Part shown: in pieces, positions 44,124 through 56,739 of the stretch
How positions within the stretch are numbered: the first letter of the stretch is position 1
How the letters are laid out: every line of letters begins with the position of its first letter
DNA from: Eunapius fragilis
Lineage: Eukaryota; Porifera; Demospongiae; Spongillida; Spongillidae
Length of the DNA: 64,000 nucleotides
Reading direction: 5' to 3'
Assembly (NCBI GenBank): GCA_963681505.1
Contig: OY811992.1
Span: forward strand, 2,575,072-2,639,071
The notes under the pieces: model-generated
Database searches by the model: none
The model's input: only the letters and a program-made list of their open reading frames with translations
Told to the model about the DNA's origin: nothing
Program-made: the position numbers and the translations under genes

Positions 44124-45407
44124 TCTCTTTGTTGCGAGGTGCTTTCAACGCCCACTCAAACAGGTGCTTGTAAACATCACCATCATAGCGACCCAGCGCA
44201 GAATTGAGGACAGCATCAGGTATGTCAAAGGCATCGACCAATGGGACTGCTTCTCTTCTGCATGAGGTTTAATGTTACAATGTACTTGTATAGTGTAACA
44301 ACAATTCAAGTATTGCAGGGCAAATTTAAGCTTAGGCATACCAGCTACTTGCCAGGATTGCATAAAATGCTGAGTTCTTACCCCCATCCCCAGGCTTATA
44401 AGCTACGGCACACAAAGGTATGTACGTACCTTAGATCCAGGAGCAGTGCATAGAGGTGTTCCTGTGCCATCCTAAGCTGGTCGGGCGACATGTAGTTGTC
44501 CTGGTAACAAAACAGCTGTGATCTCACATTGCAGAGTAAAAGATGCGCAAATATAAAAAAGTACATGCACATGCATACACACACACACATATACACACAC
44601 ACATGTGCACATACACATACACACACCCACATATACACACACTCACAACAGCAAAGTCGCCTGGAGAGTTCACGATTCCTGACACGACAAACATGGCACA
44701 CAGGTTCCTCAAGACATGCCTAGTTGGGGGTGACAGCTGAGAGGAGTCAAGTGCATCCTGATAGGCCTTGAGGATGACATAATGGCAGTGTGCCTAATGG
44801 AGGGCGGGGGGAAGAGAGAAGGAAGGGTGGGTGGGAAGGTAAGAAAGTCAAATATTGCACGTTGGGAATGAGCTAATACAAGAGATGGATCATTGCAGAA
44901 GTACAAATATCATATTGTATGCAACCCTCGCATTGGTACGGATATTTGCAACGACCCAGCCTACCATACATGTAGTAAGCTCCACCAGGCCATCATAAGC
45001 AGGTACTAATGCTCCATGTAGAATGGAGCCTGTACTAGCACAATTCCCCCCCCCCCCCACCCTTACCCACACACACAACCTTAGCAGCCACTGTCCAGTC
45101 CACAGTGGACACATTCCATGCCTCCACTGGCTCCAGTCCCCTGGCCAGGGCCCTGTCGTAGCGTGAGGCCGCAAGAGCGACCATCCTCCTGGCCCTCTGT
45201 CTGTAGGCCTCCAGCTGGGTGTGAGGGTCACTGAACTGTGACGGACTCCTAACTCCATAGTGCTTGTGGTGTGTGTAGTCAGCTCCTAAGTAGGCCACAT
45301 TGGCAGGAAGGCTGGCAGAAGGCTGCTTCTGAAGGTATACCTTATTCAGGTACCTGGATGCAGAGAGTAGGGGGGGAAAGAATTCAGGTTTTGTTGCACC
45401 TGCACAT

Positions 45408-45468
<61 letters not shown>

Positions 45469-45473
45469 TACGC

Positions 45474-45524
<51 letters not shown>

Positions 45525-45529
45525 TACGC

Positions 45530-45588
<59 letters not shown>

Positions 45589-46754
45589 CACACACACAAA
45601 CACATGCACACACGCCAGCAGAGTGTTGACATCATAATGAGGTGTGGCTTATGATCTATCTTTAAAATGCCATGCATCATAATCGTATGCCTACAACCTT
45701 GGTACTGCTGGTGGCCATGTACACTACAGACATGCCCCATCAGGTGGTACTACTGGTGACCATGTACACTACAGACATGCCCCATCAGGTGGTATTACTG
45801 GTGACCATGTACACTACAGACATGCCCCATCAGGTGGTACTACTGGTGACCATGTACACTACAGACATGCCCCATCAGGTGGTACTACTGGTGACCATGT
45901 ACACTACAGACATGCCCCATCAGGTGGTACTACTGGTGACCATGTACACTACAGACATGCCCCATCAGGTGGTACTACTGGTGACCATGTACACTACAGA
46001 CATGCCCCATCAGGTGGTACTACTGGTGACCATGTACACAACAGACATACCCCATCAGGTGGTACTACTGGTGACCATGTACCCTACAGGCATGCCATAT
46101 CAGTTACCTTGCAGTCTGCAGGTACATGACTGTGTTCTCTCCCTCATACGTCATGGCGGCCACATGGGTCACGTAGAGGAAAGGGATACCGCTGGCCTGC
46201 AAATACCCATGTCCCCCACACGCAAGGCGACAGACCTTTTAACAGCCAGGAGGAAGATTGTTACCCAATTGTACAAACACCGATAGTTCATTAATGCTGA
46301 TGTGACACTTGTAATGTACCTCCATTCCCTGTGAAGACAGCTCAGAGCTGAAGGCCTTCAAACCAGCACTGGTTGCATGGAGCTACATACAGGAGAGGAG
46401 GTGACGTGGTCAATGTGCGTCTCTCAAAGTACTTGTGGCACTGTTTTTTGCACACACACCATGCCACCATGCCACCATGCAGTACTTAAATGCAGTTTGA
46501 GCAGCTGCTCGTGAATAGAAATAATATACATGTAGGTCTATAATGGGTGCTTGTAATTAGACTACCTCTGACAGTGACTGAAACGATCCCTTCGCCATCT
46601 CTGATCGACAGGAAAGGAACAGTCTAAACATGTAGACGCCGGCCATGTTGAGGGCATAGGCCACAGAGAGGAGAGGAAGAAGCTTGTACTGCTGTGTCTG
46701 GTAATCCAAAACCTGTGTCTCTGGTCCCCTGAAAGAGGGAGAGGGAGGGAGGGA

Positions 46755-46811
<57 letters not shown>

Positions 46812-49800
46812 GCACACCAGTTAGTTAACCGTTTATTATGGAGTGTTTTATATAGCACTCAATAAAAAAAGAAAAAAAAAGTCAACATACATTTGTATGT
46901 AATAGGAGTATACTTCTTGGTGTCTAAATAACAAAATTGGTCCCAGGAGGTTTTGTGATAAGATGGTTGCATAGATATGTGTGTGGCAAAAACAACTTAT
47001 TGCTTTTAAAACATGCAGCCAACGTTTTGAAAACAAAATAGAAACTTCCACAAAGCCAACGACTTTCATTTTCCACACACATGTGCAATACTAAATATCA
47101 TAATTTTAGCCATGCCACGCCCCTTTATTACGTCACATTGACCTATGGCAAATCCAAAACATGTACATGAGTGCCACACCAGGGAACAGCAGTAACGGTT
47201 GCTAAGCCACAGTACAGTCGTACCACATTTGACAACTAACTATAAACGTGCGATTTGGCATTGGATATCGATGGCTATCATTTTTTCACAAACACAGACC
47301 CCACCCCCACCCTCCCCCTCAATGATATAACTGACCCAGTGGTCTCCTGCCCTTGCCGTCTCACTACACTGTAGCGCACAGCTATGGTGACGGCTTTGGA
47401 CAGGCCAATGGCAGCATAGGTGACAATCCGCGTCCTGACGTGTATCATCGTTCCGTACACAATCTTCTCCACAAGGGGCTTTGTGTAAACCCCATCTGGT
47501 GCTACCTAGAGAAGAAGCACATTTGAATGGGGCACATTTATTATCAGACCTGCTTAGTGATGCTCACACATCTTACCCACCTAGAGTATCACCTGGTACC
47601 TACCTAGTACCCACCTGGTATCCACCTAGTACCCACCTAGTACCCACCTGATACCCACCTAGTGCCCATCTGGTATCCACCTAGTACCCACCTAGTACCC
47701 ACCTGATACCCACCTAGTGCCCACCTGGTACCCACCTAATACCGACCTAGTACCCAGGTACTTACACAGGTTACTCACCTGGGCATACTTCATCAACATG
47801 TGATCACGAGGTATTCGGACATCACGAAGTTGGAGGAAGCCATTGTCTGCATTGGCAAAGCCAAACTTTGGCCCTATGTCCCCTACCTTGATGCCTGGAG
47901 CGCATAACACTCGTCAACTACACGTAAGCTCTCATAATGGCTGCAGGTACACACGTACCTAGCTAGACTCTTGACACCCTGCACATTGCCCCCTATATGT
48001 ATGCGTGTACGTGGGTCCGCATATTTATGTTCACCTGGGAGAGGGGTGTGGTCTTCCAGACTCCTGATCTGCACGATGAAGGGGTGGATCCCGTGGTCAC
48101 GTCCCAGTGTGACCAGCCTAGCCAGGACAACGGCATGAGTGGCTATGTGACCCACTGCAAGTAGAGAGGGCAAAACAGCACAACATTGGTTGACCTACAG
48201 TGTATGGACATAAGGCACCTTATGGGGCCAGATACCTTATGGGCCAGGCACCTTATGGGCCAGGCACCTTATGAGCCAGGCACCTTATGAGCCAGGCACT
48301 TTATGGGGCCAGGCACCTTATGGGCCAGGCACCTTATGGGCCAGGCACCTTATGAGCCAGGCACCTTATGGACCAGGCACCATATGGGGCCAGGCACCTT
48401 ATGAGCCAGGTACCACATGGGGCCAAGCACCTTATGGGCCAGGCACCATATGGGGCCAGGTACCTTATGGGCCAGGCACCACATGGGGCCAGGCACCTTA
48501 TGGGCCAGGCACCATATGGGGCCAGGTACCTTATGGGCCAGGCACCTTATGAGCCAGGCACCTTATGAGCCAGGCACCTTATGGGCCAGGCACCATATGG
48601 GGCCAGGTACCTTATGAGCCAGGCACCTTATGAGCCAGGCACCTTATGGGCCAGGCACCATATGGGGCCAGGTACCTTATGGGGCCAGGCACCTTATGAG
48701 CCAGGCACCTTATGGGCCAAGCACCATATGGGGCCAGGCACCTTATGGGGCCAGGCACCTTATGAGCCAGGCACCTTATGAGCCAGGCACCTTATGGGCC
48801 AGGCACCATATGAGGCCAGGTACCTTATGAGCCAGGCACCTTATGAGCCAGGCACCTTATGGGCCAGGCACCATATGGGGCCAGGTACCTTATGAGCCAG
48901 GCACCTTATGAGCCAGGCACCTTATGGGCCAGGCACCATATGGGGCCAGGTACCTTATGAGCCAGGCACCTTATGAGCCAGGCACCTTATGGGCCAAGCA
49001 CCATATGGGGCCAGGCACCTTATGGGCCAGGGACAACGTTGGTTGACCTACAGTGTATCCTGACACAACATTGATTGTCCACTGGACACGAGAAGGCACC
49101 ATAGGTGTATCTTACATAACACCTATACAAAAGTACTTTAGGGTACAAGAGGTCCTATAAGAAAGCACCTTAGCAAAACCAGAATATGCAAGGAAAACAC
49201 AATAATATCCTGGAGTACACAATAATGTCCTGGAGTACACAATAATGTCCTGGAGTACACAATAATGTCCTGGAGTACACAGTAATTCCTGGAGTACACA
49301 ATAATATCCTGGCATATACAATGTTTCCACATCTTTATCCAGTCCAGTGGCCAGATACCCTCAGCCCCAGTCCCACTGGTACTGACACAAGTACTTTGTC
49401 AGATCTTCATATATGTACTTGTTCCCAGACCATTCAAATAAAACTGATGTCCGTGTCAGAAATTCCAACTGTACATATATATGCGCACTTGTCCCCAGAC
49501 CTTTCAAAACCCCACAACCCCCCCCCCTCCCCAGACCCAATCCAACGTACATGTCCCAGGCCACCACTTTGTGGCTGTCAGTGTTGGAGTGTTGAGCACA
49601 AACTCCTGTGTGGTGAGGTCATAGGTGGCCACAGTCTCCAGTCCACGCACATTTGTACCTGCAGACAGACAATTTTGACGCAGCACAGAGAACCCACACA
49701 ATACAAGGGCTCATTTACATGAGACCATTGGTGGTAAGCCGCTAATCAACAGTACATCCCCCTCCAATAGCAAGTGGCACCCCCACCAATCATGTGCAAT

Positions 49801-52016
49801 GGAATGGAACGTAAAAACACCCCCACCAATCATGTGCAATGGAATCAATCATGTGCAATGGAATGGAACTTGAAAGCAACCCCCCCCCCCCCTGCGCACC
49901 AACCACTGATGTAAATCTCACCATGTCCCATCTCAGACTGCACGTAGGTACCAAGGATCTGGTGGCTATTGGCCAGAGGTAGCCATCTCTTCTGCTGCTC
50001 TTCCGTTCCCTGACCCTATCAAGTTAATTAAATAGTCGTATTAATTAACTTACATAGCAACCACTGCTTCGCTGAAGGAACAAACAGCAGCTTTCTTAAG
50101 TGAGTAACGTAATTACAAGAAATGACATACGCTTAGCAAGTCTGGGTGTTTGAACACAAAATATATTCTTTAGGGTCAATCCTTTATTTGGACAACACAG
50201 TGCAGCAATAACATACTCCCTCAGCAATGATCTTACCTCAATAGTCGGGATGAACATTAGTGAATGAACTGCAAAGCTTGACCTGTTCAGGTAAACACAC
50301 AACAAGAAACAAGTAAAAAAAAACCACACTTCAAATTGAGACTGATGGGCCATTATGAAACGCTCCATTGCTGAAATTTCCATCACATCCTTCCCACACC
50401 ACATCCTCACCACACCCACCAGACAGACGCTAAGTTCATTCTTGCAATATAATCTTTTCCTTCATAAAACACCACATGTGAGGTTATAACGATCTCAAAG
50501 GATTATAATGATTTCAAAGGTATGTATCAGGTACCACTGATGAGGGCATTGACATAATTAAAAAATACAGAGATTTCATCACAAAACTATCTCTCCTTCC
50601 AAATTTGCTCTCATTGCAGCACCTCTCACTTCTTCACACTTGCCTCCTCATCACCACTGTTCCCAACTCCACCCATCACCACTCCACACCGTCTTCACTC
50701 TAACCCTCATTACTGTGGACACACCCTCATCACTCTGGACACACCCTCACCACTCCATCCCTCACATTCCTTACAGCATTCCTACACACGTGCTTACTCA
50801 TTCAAGATTAATCTTCTTTCCTCTTCTGTTATGTCCAGTTCATTACACTTTTTGGTCAAATAAACACTTTGCTCCACACATCTGGTGAACACAGCTTCAT
50901 TAGAAAGGGCACTGGAATCATTGGTACTGAGAGCAGGGTCATCCTGCATCAGCTTATCTGTGGGCAAGAAAGAACAAGACCATCACCCCACACCCTGGTA
51001 TCATGGCCAGTGCTCACCCCACACCCTGGTATCATGGCCAGTGCTCACCCCACACCCTGGTGTCATGGCCAGTGCTCCCCCCACACCCTGGTGTCATGGC
51101 CAGTGCTCACATCACACCCTGGTATCATGGCCAGTGCTCACCCCACACCCTGGTGTCATGGCCAGTGCTCACCCCACACCCTGGTGTCATGGCCAGTGCT
51201 CACCCCACACCCTGGTGTCATGGCCAGTGCTCACCCCACACCCTGGTGTCATGGACAGTGCTCACCCCACACCCTGGTGTCATGGACAGTGCTCACCCCA
51301 CACCCTGGTGTCATGGCCAGTGCTCACCCCACACCCTGGTGTCATGGACAGTGCTCACCCCACACCCTGGTGTCATGGACAGTGCTCACCCCACACCCTG
51401 GTGTCATGGCCAGTGCTCACCCCACACCCTGATGTCATGGACAGTGCTCACCCCACACCCTGATGTCATGGACAGTGCTCACCCCACACCCTCGTGTCAT
51501 GGACAGTGCTCACTCCACACCCTGATGGCATGGACAGTGCTCACCCCACACCCTGGTGTCATGGACAGTGCTCACCCCACACCCTCGTGTCATGGACAGT
51601 GCTCACCCCACACCCTGATGGCATGGACAGTGCTCACTCCACACCCTGGTGAACTTTATTTTAAGACTTGTCTTGTCCTGTTGATTACATCAAAGGCTGT
51701 GGATGGAATTCTTACCTACGTGCGAAGGGGTCACGTTTAAGAACCCCCACCCCCTACTCCACCCCCTACTCCACCCCCGCTACATGTAGGTAAGAGCGGT
51801 CTCTGTGCATTCACGCTAACAGCAACCCAATCCCCTAGTATCACCTCCCCCACGTATCACCACACGTACGTCCAGTCTTGGAAGGATTTACTACTATCAA
51901 CACTCACACAGCCGTCTTCGCCTCTCTGTTTTGTGGCGACCTCCATCTAGCATGTTCGTCACCTCCTCTATACTCAAGGTGCTCGACTCTCTCTCCCGCT
52001 GAAGTTCCGAAGCCAT
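43571..52016 (-). CDS. ACOX1: Peroxisomal acyl-CoA oxidase, complete 16-exon gene
   Basis: Exons in coding order: 52,016-51,908; 50,957-50,798; 50,282-50,237; 50,015-49,922; 49,658-49,551; 48,154-48,035; 47,894-47,779; 47,505-47,336; 46,728-46,566; 46,382-46,320; 46,235-46,108; 45,353-45,080; 44,793-44,647; 44,515-44,430; 44,257-44,122; 43,633-43,571. They total 1,983 nt, giving 660 residues, the length of human ACOX1. The protein catalyses the first, FAD-dependent step of peroxisomal fatty-acid beta-oxidation, yielding trans-2-enoyl-CoA and hydrogen peroxide. Landmarks: [14 protein letters not shown] start; [35 protein letters not shown]; catalytic Glu near residue 414 in [28 protein letters not shown]; and a final SKL peroxisome signal on a 63-bp last exon. 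Boundaries come from splice signals and homology; exons 1-3 are the least certain. Confidence 0.9.
44083..44121. repeat. (CA)n microsatellite fused to an ACOX splice donor
   Basis: Read on the gene strand, the donor of exon 15 is AAG/GTGTGTGTGT: the GT repeat begins with the donor dinucleotide itself. Confidence 0.9.
45405..45612. repeat. (CA)n microsatellite in ACOX intron 11
   Basis: About 200 bp of CA with two CGCATACGCACACG interruptions; the duplicate copy has about 100 bp. Confidence 0.95.
45698..46090. repeat. 45-bp minisatellite, about 9 copies, ACOX intron 11
   Basis: Same unit as 1,200-2,225 (CTACAGACATGCCCCATCAG). It lies between exon 11 and the CA tract. Confidence 0.95.
46741..46809. 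repeat. (GA)n microsatellite, ACOX intron 8
   Basis: GGGA-rich start, then an uninterrupted GA tract ending just before 46,810; it lies 13 bp upstream of exon 9 on the gene strand. Confidence 0.95.
47580..47760. repeat. 11-bp degenerate minisatellite, ACOX intron 7
   Basis: Units ACCCACCTAGT/ACCCACCTGGT, about 15 copies. Confidence 0.9.
48215..49030. repeat. 16/17-bp minisatellite, ACOX intron 5
   Basis: About 50 copies of GGCACCTTATGAGCCA and its GGGCCA and CATATGGGG variants, arranged in higher-order blocks such as a repeated four-unit motif near 48,530-48,960. Confidence 0.95.
49196..49318. repeat. 20-bp minisatellite, ACOX intron 5
   Basis: About six copies of CAATAATGTCCTGGAGTACA. Confidence 0.95.
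50984..51652. repeat. 31-bp minisatellite, ACOX intron 1
   Basis: About 21 copies of a 31-bp unit containing CACCCCACACCCTGGTGTCA and TGGCCAGTG/TGGACAGTG variants. It is open in several frames but intronic. Confidence 0.95.
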
Positions 52017-52973
52017 ATCGTTTTTATTTTTATTTTTTAAACCTACACAGCCAAAAAAAAAATCCGTAACTGATCAGACATTTGTCTGTTACGAATTGTC
52101 CATATGAGATGTGATTAGTGCCAAAAGTATATATATATATATGGGATGCCAAAAGTCAGTCACGCGCAACGCAACGATCGATGACACAGCGCAGCAATTG
52201 AAACGCAGCTGCCGTACCCAGAAATTATGCATATTCGAATATATATGCCGAGAAAAACATTATTAGAGAACTAGAGTGGTCGGGATGACATATCGCCGTA
52301 TACAGGTGCAACAAATGAAAAAAAAAAAAAAAAAACAGTCGTAAAAGAATATATACAGCCCTAGCATATATTCTACGAATGAAGCGTAGCTACGAGTAGG
52401 CCTTCTCTGGCCCCTCCTGCGATATTACCAGTCATCTACTCCAAAGTGGGTACGTCTGTTTATCATTCTATTTGAGGCGCACGGCACCCATATGCACTTA
52501 CTGCAGTGGCCTGAGGCGTGAACTGTAGTTCTCTTCGAGAAGCAACTGGTGATGTCGGTTTTAATAATTTGAGGTGATCGTTGTTGTTGCTGCTGTATAA
52601 TTTGTTGTCGTCTTTGCGCTCAGACAGTGCCTCAGTTTCATTGTGCACAATAGAAGTTTTTTACTGCTCAACTTGGCATGTCAACATTCGAAGAGGCCAG
52701 ATTGGAAATGTGACAGTTGTATAGCTACATACATCTCAAGGCAAAATACATCATGGCTATATTCAGACTAAAGATTACAACCAAACATTTTAATGGAGGC
52801 TGAACCAAACAGTTGATGGTTGTGCTTAAAGTGTGTTGATTCATTTATTTGTGTGCATGTGTGAGTGTATATGTGCATCATTGTGTGTACATATGTACCT
52901 AAGTTCAATCTTGAAGCATCTCATACTGAGTTAGTTGACTAGAGTTGCAAGTTCTCTACACATGTATACGTAC
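52017..52973. other. ACOX upstream region
   Basis: Holds a (TA)n at about 52,130-52,141, an A-run at about 52,318-52,335, and no TATA box at a convincing distance from the ATG at 52,016. A frame at 52,500-52,648 (minus) reads like disordered protein (KTSIVHNETEALSERKDDNK) and could be an exon of the gene to the right, but its phase does not fit. Confidence 0.4.
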
Positions 52974-53966
52974 CTTTCAAAGGGATCAGCTGACTCATTG
53001 ATAATGATTCTGATCATGCAACCTAAAGCTAGTCGTTCCCCTGGAAATATATGCAAATGTCATGCATACCAATGCATTAATTTCATTACTAGTGAATTGT
53101 TTGCTAAAATAATTGGTTGTTACGCCATAATTATACAACCAAACTCCTGTAAGTTATTTTTTGATTTCACGTAAAATAAGTCTCTATCTCCATGTTGTCT
53201 CTTCCTATGGGGGGTGGACATCTCTCTCCATCCTGCCGTTTCTTTACATCACATGAGGCACTCAGCTCAGCCTCTCCACATCCACCCCCCCCCCCCTCAA
53301 AGGTCATACACTTCATTAAGTAAGGAGAGGTTGGTTACCAGAAGGGGTAACGTCCTTCAGCTATATCCTCTCCCTTTTGCCATCTCCTTTGTACCTCCAC
53401 CCTCCCAGTGAAGGATACATGTTTTGAGGTGGTAAGAGGGAGATATTTGTAATGTGCACAGTTAAATGCATACGTGTTGATTGGGGGAGCATTTTGTGTG
53501 TGTGGGGGGGGGGGGGGGGGGGGGGCAGGAGTGGAGGAAGGAGTTTGAGGAGGGAGGAGAAAGCAAAGGTTGAAGGATGGTTGAAAAAAATACAGCCTAA
53601 AATGACAACCCAAGGCAGGGAACTAGTCAGTTTACAACACATACTACAGCTACCTGCCCGGTAGAATGAATGCCTTAACAATTGTTAAATTGCCAGCTCA
53701 TTCAAAGAACAGCAAAGCAATTAGCTAAGGAAGAAGCTGACTGAGTTGAGGTGAGTGTACATGTCCTTCTCATAACTAAAGTAGCCAGCTTGGGATTTGG
53801 AACTAGTGTGTTCAAATACTGTACCTCTTAGTAACTTTGCCCTGCTCTGCTGTGCCCTGTTGGATGCTATTGTTCTTTCAACGTGCTGATTGTGAGTGCC
53901 ACGAAATGATCCTCTGTTAGGTTCCCTTTTAGGGTGCTCTGTCATATACTTTGCAATTTCAACATT
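52974..53966 (-). CDS. Two exons of an unrecognised gene
   Basis: Exon 53,966-53,825 has acceptor GTCTGTAG and donor AGAG/GTACAG. Exon 53,040-52,974 has acceptor TATTTCCAG and donor AAAG/GTACGT. Phases fit (1 to 2+1), and the junction reads smoothly from RAQQSRAKLLR into GERLALGCMIRIIINESADP. The first exon is polar (VEIAKYMTEHPKREP, GTHNQHVERTIASNRA). No family recognised. Start and end exons were not found, so gene extent is unknown; a transposon-derived frame is possible. Confidence 0.4.
53505..53526. repeat. Poly-G tract
   Basis: Twenty or more consecutive G inside the intron of the two-exon gene; C-rich runs also lie near 53,287. Confidence 0.9.
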
Positions 53967-54475
53967 CTACAGACCTTTATCACTTCACACTCATGATGGA
54001 AATCCATACTGCATTGATTAAAACGCTTCCTTAAAATGATGCAACATTTATTGAAAAGAATAACCATGAATATTATTCCAGCATGGATACACCTAAAAAA
54101 ATGTATGTAATATATAAAATCTGGTTTGCTTATCAAGTGTATGCGTATCATTGACAAATGTACATAGCCTTGCAAGCGCTATTTTGTTCGTTTGTTACAA
54201 CTACTCAGTCAGGAAATGTTTGTAAATAGTTCATTTAACTAAGTTTAACCCTCAGAGTTTCTGGTTAATCATAGGGCCAGGCTCTAAATGTAGTTTGTTT
54301 TTAATTTTAAGCACAGGCACAAAATTGTATGTACGTTTGGTGATGCATAAATCATGTACCATAATATTATAATATTCAATAATTAAACAACCAGCTGCAT
54401 GCGCAATGCGGTGTTGGCGGAGACTTGCCGTAGAGCCACTTGATCGTAAAGGTGGAGATGGGTAGAAATCTTACA
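53967..54475. other. AT-rich spacer
   Basis: No gene or repeat recognised. Confidence 0.5.
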
Positions 54476-54872
54476 TCTGAGCATGACCATTCACGCCCTG
54501 CAGACATTTTGCTACCCAATTGGGCCCTTGGCAAACCAGCTGCCTTTGATATTTCAGTGACATCACCGCTAAAATCGTTTCAATAGCGGGATTGTCAGCT
54601 GGGACAGCCGCCTTGTCCACTGAAGAGCGAAAGCATACTAAGAATGACCCCAAATGCAATGCTTTGGGCTGGTGTTGTGTACCTCTGGTCACGGAGTCCT
54701 ATGGTGCTTGGGGAAAGGAAGCATGGGCTCATTTAAGATGCTTGCCTCCCGTCTTGCCATCATATCGGGCAAACCAAAGTCAGTTGTGCTGTCTGAACTG
54801 TATAGGAGGCTCAACTTGCATCTGGTGAGGGCAAATGCGACAGCAATCCTTTCCAGGTGGCTCCCATCTTAA
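54476..54872 (+). mobile_element. Retroelement ORF C-terminal fragment
   Basis: Frames give EHDHSRPADILLPNWALGKP then AAFDISVTSPL, and after a frame break CVPLVTESYGAWGKEAW and LASRLAIISGKPKSVVLSEL. This combination (RPAD, D-[IV]-[ST]-V, PL-x-x-ESYG-W) is familiar from the nuclease-like C-terminus of reverse-transcriptase proteins in cnidarian and sponge retroelements. The element class is not certain. Confidence 0.55.
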
Positions 54873-56739
54873 AGTTTATTGAACTGTAGCATGATTTATT
54901 AACAATTCATGCATGTTGTTTCTCCCCCACAATAATTTATATTCGTAAAAGAATTACATATACTTACCTAAACTACTGAACAATGTATAAGCATAAGTTT
55001 GGTTGACGGAAGAAAAATGCAAAGGAGGCTTCACCTAAATACTTGAAATGTAGGCTTTTGTCAACACCACCTTCGCCAACACCGCTACCGTAGTTGCTTG
55101 TCCTAGAACTATTTATTTAATGCTAGTTATGGCTCTTACAGATTATATTAAACTGATGGTAAACTTGTTCACACCTTGTAGCCAATAAAAGGAATTAACC
55201 TTGAGAGCTAATTATTAATGTAAACATAGGTGTCAATAGCTGTGTTGCATGTGGTCCACGGCTAGGTCAGGCGATAATGGATTCATCATGCTGTTTGATT
55301 CACCAAGTTTGCTGTGAGAACCCATCCGTGCCAATGTCGCAAGCTAAACATGGCCCGCAGCACGATGAATTTGACGCTTGACAGAAATGCGCGGGTCAGG
55401 ATAACCCATAGCAATGCAAGGGCTATGCTTATCAGGGTAACCATTTGCATATATAGCACTGGTAGATTCGTTGAGTCCAGTTTCATCTGACGCATGCAGG
55501 CCTGGCCGTGGTAATGAACTGACGAACGACCTAACTCCACACCATATAGGAATCGAGACATCATTTAGCACCCACGTTATATTCAACCTTTTAGCCGTTC
55601 ATGCATGGCCTATGCAGTGTAGAACGAGAACGCCCGCGAAGTCCGTGACGTAATGACACCTCCCTATGTATCTACTAGAGTAATTATATCGGAGTTTGTT
55701 AATAAGATTTAATAAATCAATTGTTTGAGTCATCAAGAAATTTTACAGTTTTTGGGGGCGTTGACATAGGTATGAAGCCGGGTGGATAGACTGGAGCCTA
55801 TAGAGAGGAGAAGACATGATTAATTAACACAAATTAATATACAGTGTCTAAGAAATGTGGAAATGTGGGAATGTGAGGGTGTGTGAATTTGGAAACGTGG
55901 GAATCAGGAGGCCCGGGGAAAATGTGTTGGTTTTCTATTACCAGATGCGCAGATAAGATCAGAAGTCCAAACCAGAATAAGAAATAAAAATGTAACTTAC
56001 TAATTGATATAAGTGTTCTAATGGCATGGTATTGATGGATTTATCTTACCCAGTAACCCACCTAAATAATTTTAAAAGGTTCGTGTTCGTACATGTATGT
56101 AACATATATCCGCCCACGCCCCAATAGATAAAAGAAATTCTAAGTAAGCGAACCCCTATATCCGTGAACGCTTCTGCGTATATTTAGGCTTTCACGAATG
56201 TAGGAAAGTAAAAGTAGTTACGGAGATGCGGATTATTTAAATCCTAATGGTTGCACACCTAATTATGTGTCACAGCTGTCAATGAATGTGTCATGCAACA
56301 CGTCCGTCCAAACGTGCGAAGTACACATTGTCAGTACATCAGGTGTTAATTCATTCACCATGAAATACACTGGCGTATATGCCTATACGCTTTGAGTTTA
56401 AGCAGTGAAGCAGTATGCATGCATGGTCTTATGGTTTAATAACGCCATTCGTATAACCAAGTGTACATGGATACGACAGGTGGCGCCTCACGTTGAGTTA
56501 ATCATTACCTCGCGGTTGTTGCGATGCGTGGAAATGGGAAGAGGGGAGTGTGTCGAAGCGGCTGTCAACAGTATCGCGGGATGAAGAACTGCATCTGTCA
56601 GTGAATGCAGTTCAGCGTGGATGAAATATATACGCAGATTGAGCCTCAATTACGAATTTATTTGTGCATGCAAACCTAAATTATATGAATTGCATATGTA
56701 CACCATGCACGCCATGAGAATTGACGATCGATCAAGTGG
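54873..56739. other. Non-coding spacer
   Basis: Open frames around 55,286-55,653 on both strands have no recognisable similarity. No splice-supported exon was found. Confidence 0.45.

Noticed and set aside
45035-45613. Cys/Val-rich and His/Thr-rich proteins over CA tracts
   Set aside because: Simple-sequence translation; only the part at 45,080-45,353 (minus) is real ACOX coding sequence.
48271-48830. [11 protein letters not shown]-type collagen-like repeat frames
   Set aside because: Intronic 16/17-bp minisatellite; frames are short and overlap with no splice or start support.
50869-51740. Three overlapping frames of 187-245 residues ([11 protein letters not shown]-type repeats)
   Set aside because: The 31-bp minisatellite in ACOX intron 1 cycles through frames; flanking exons are on the opposite strand.
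55286-55653. Overlapping frames of 60-92 residues on both strands
   Set aside because: No recognisable domain, no splice support, and comparable frame lengths occur throughout the non-coding parts.
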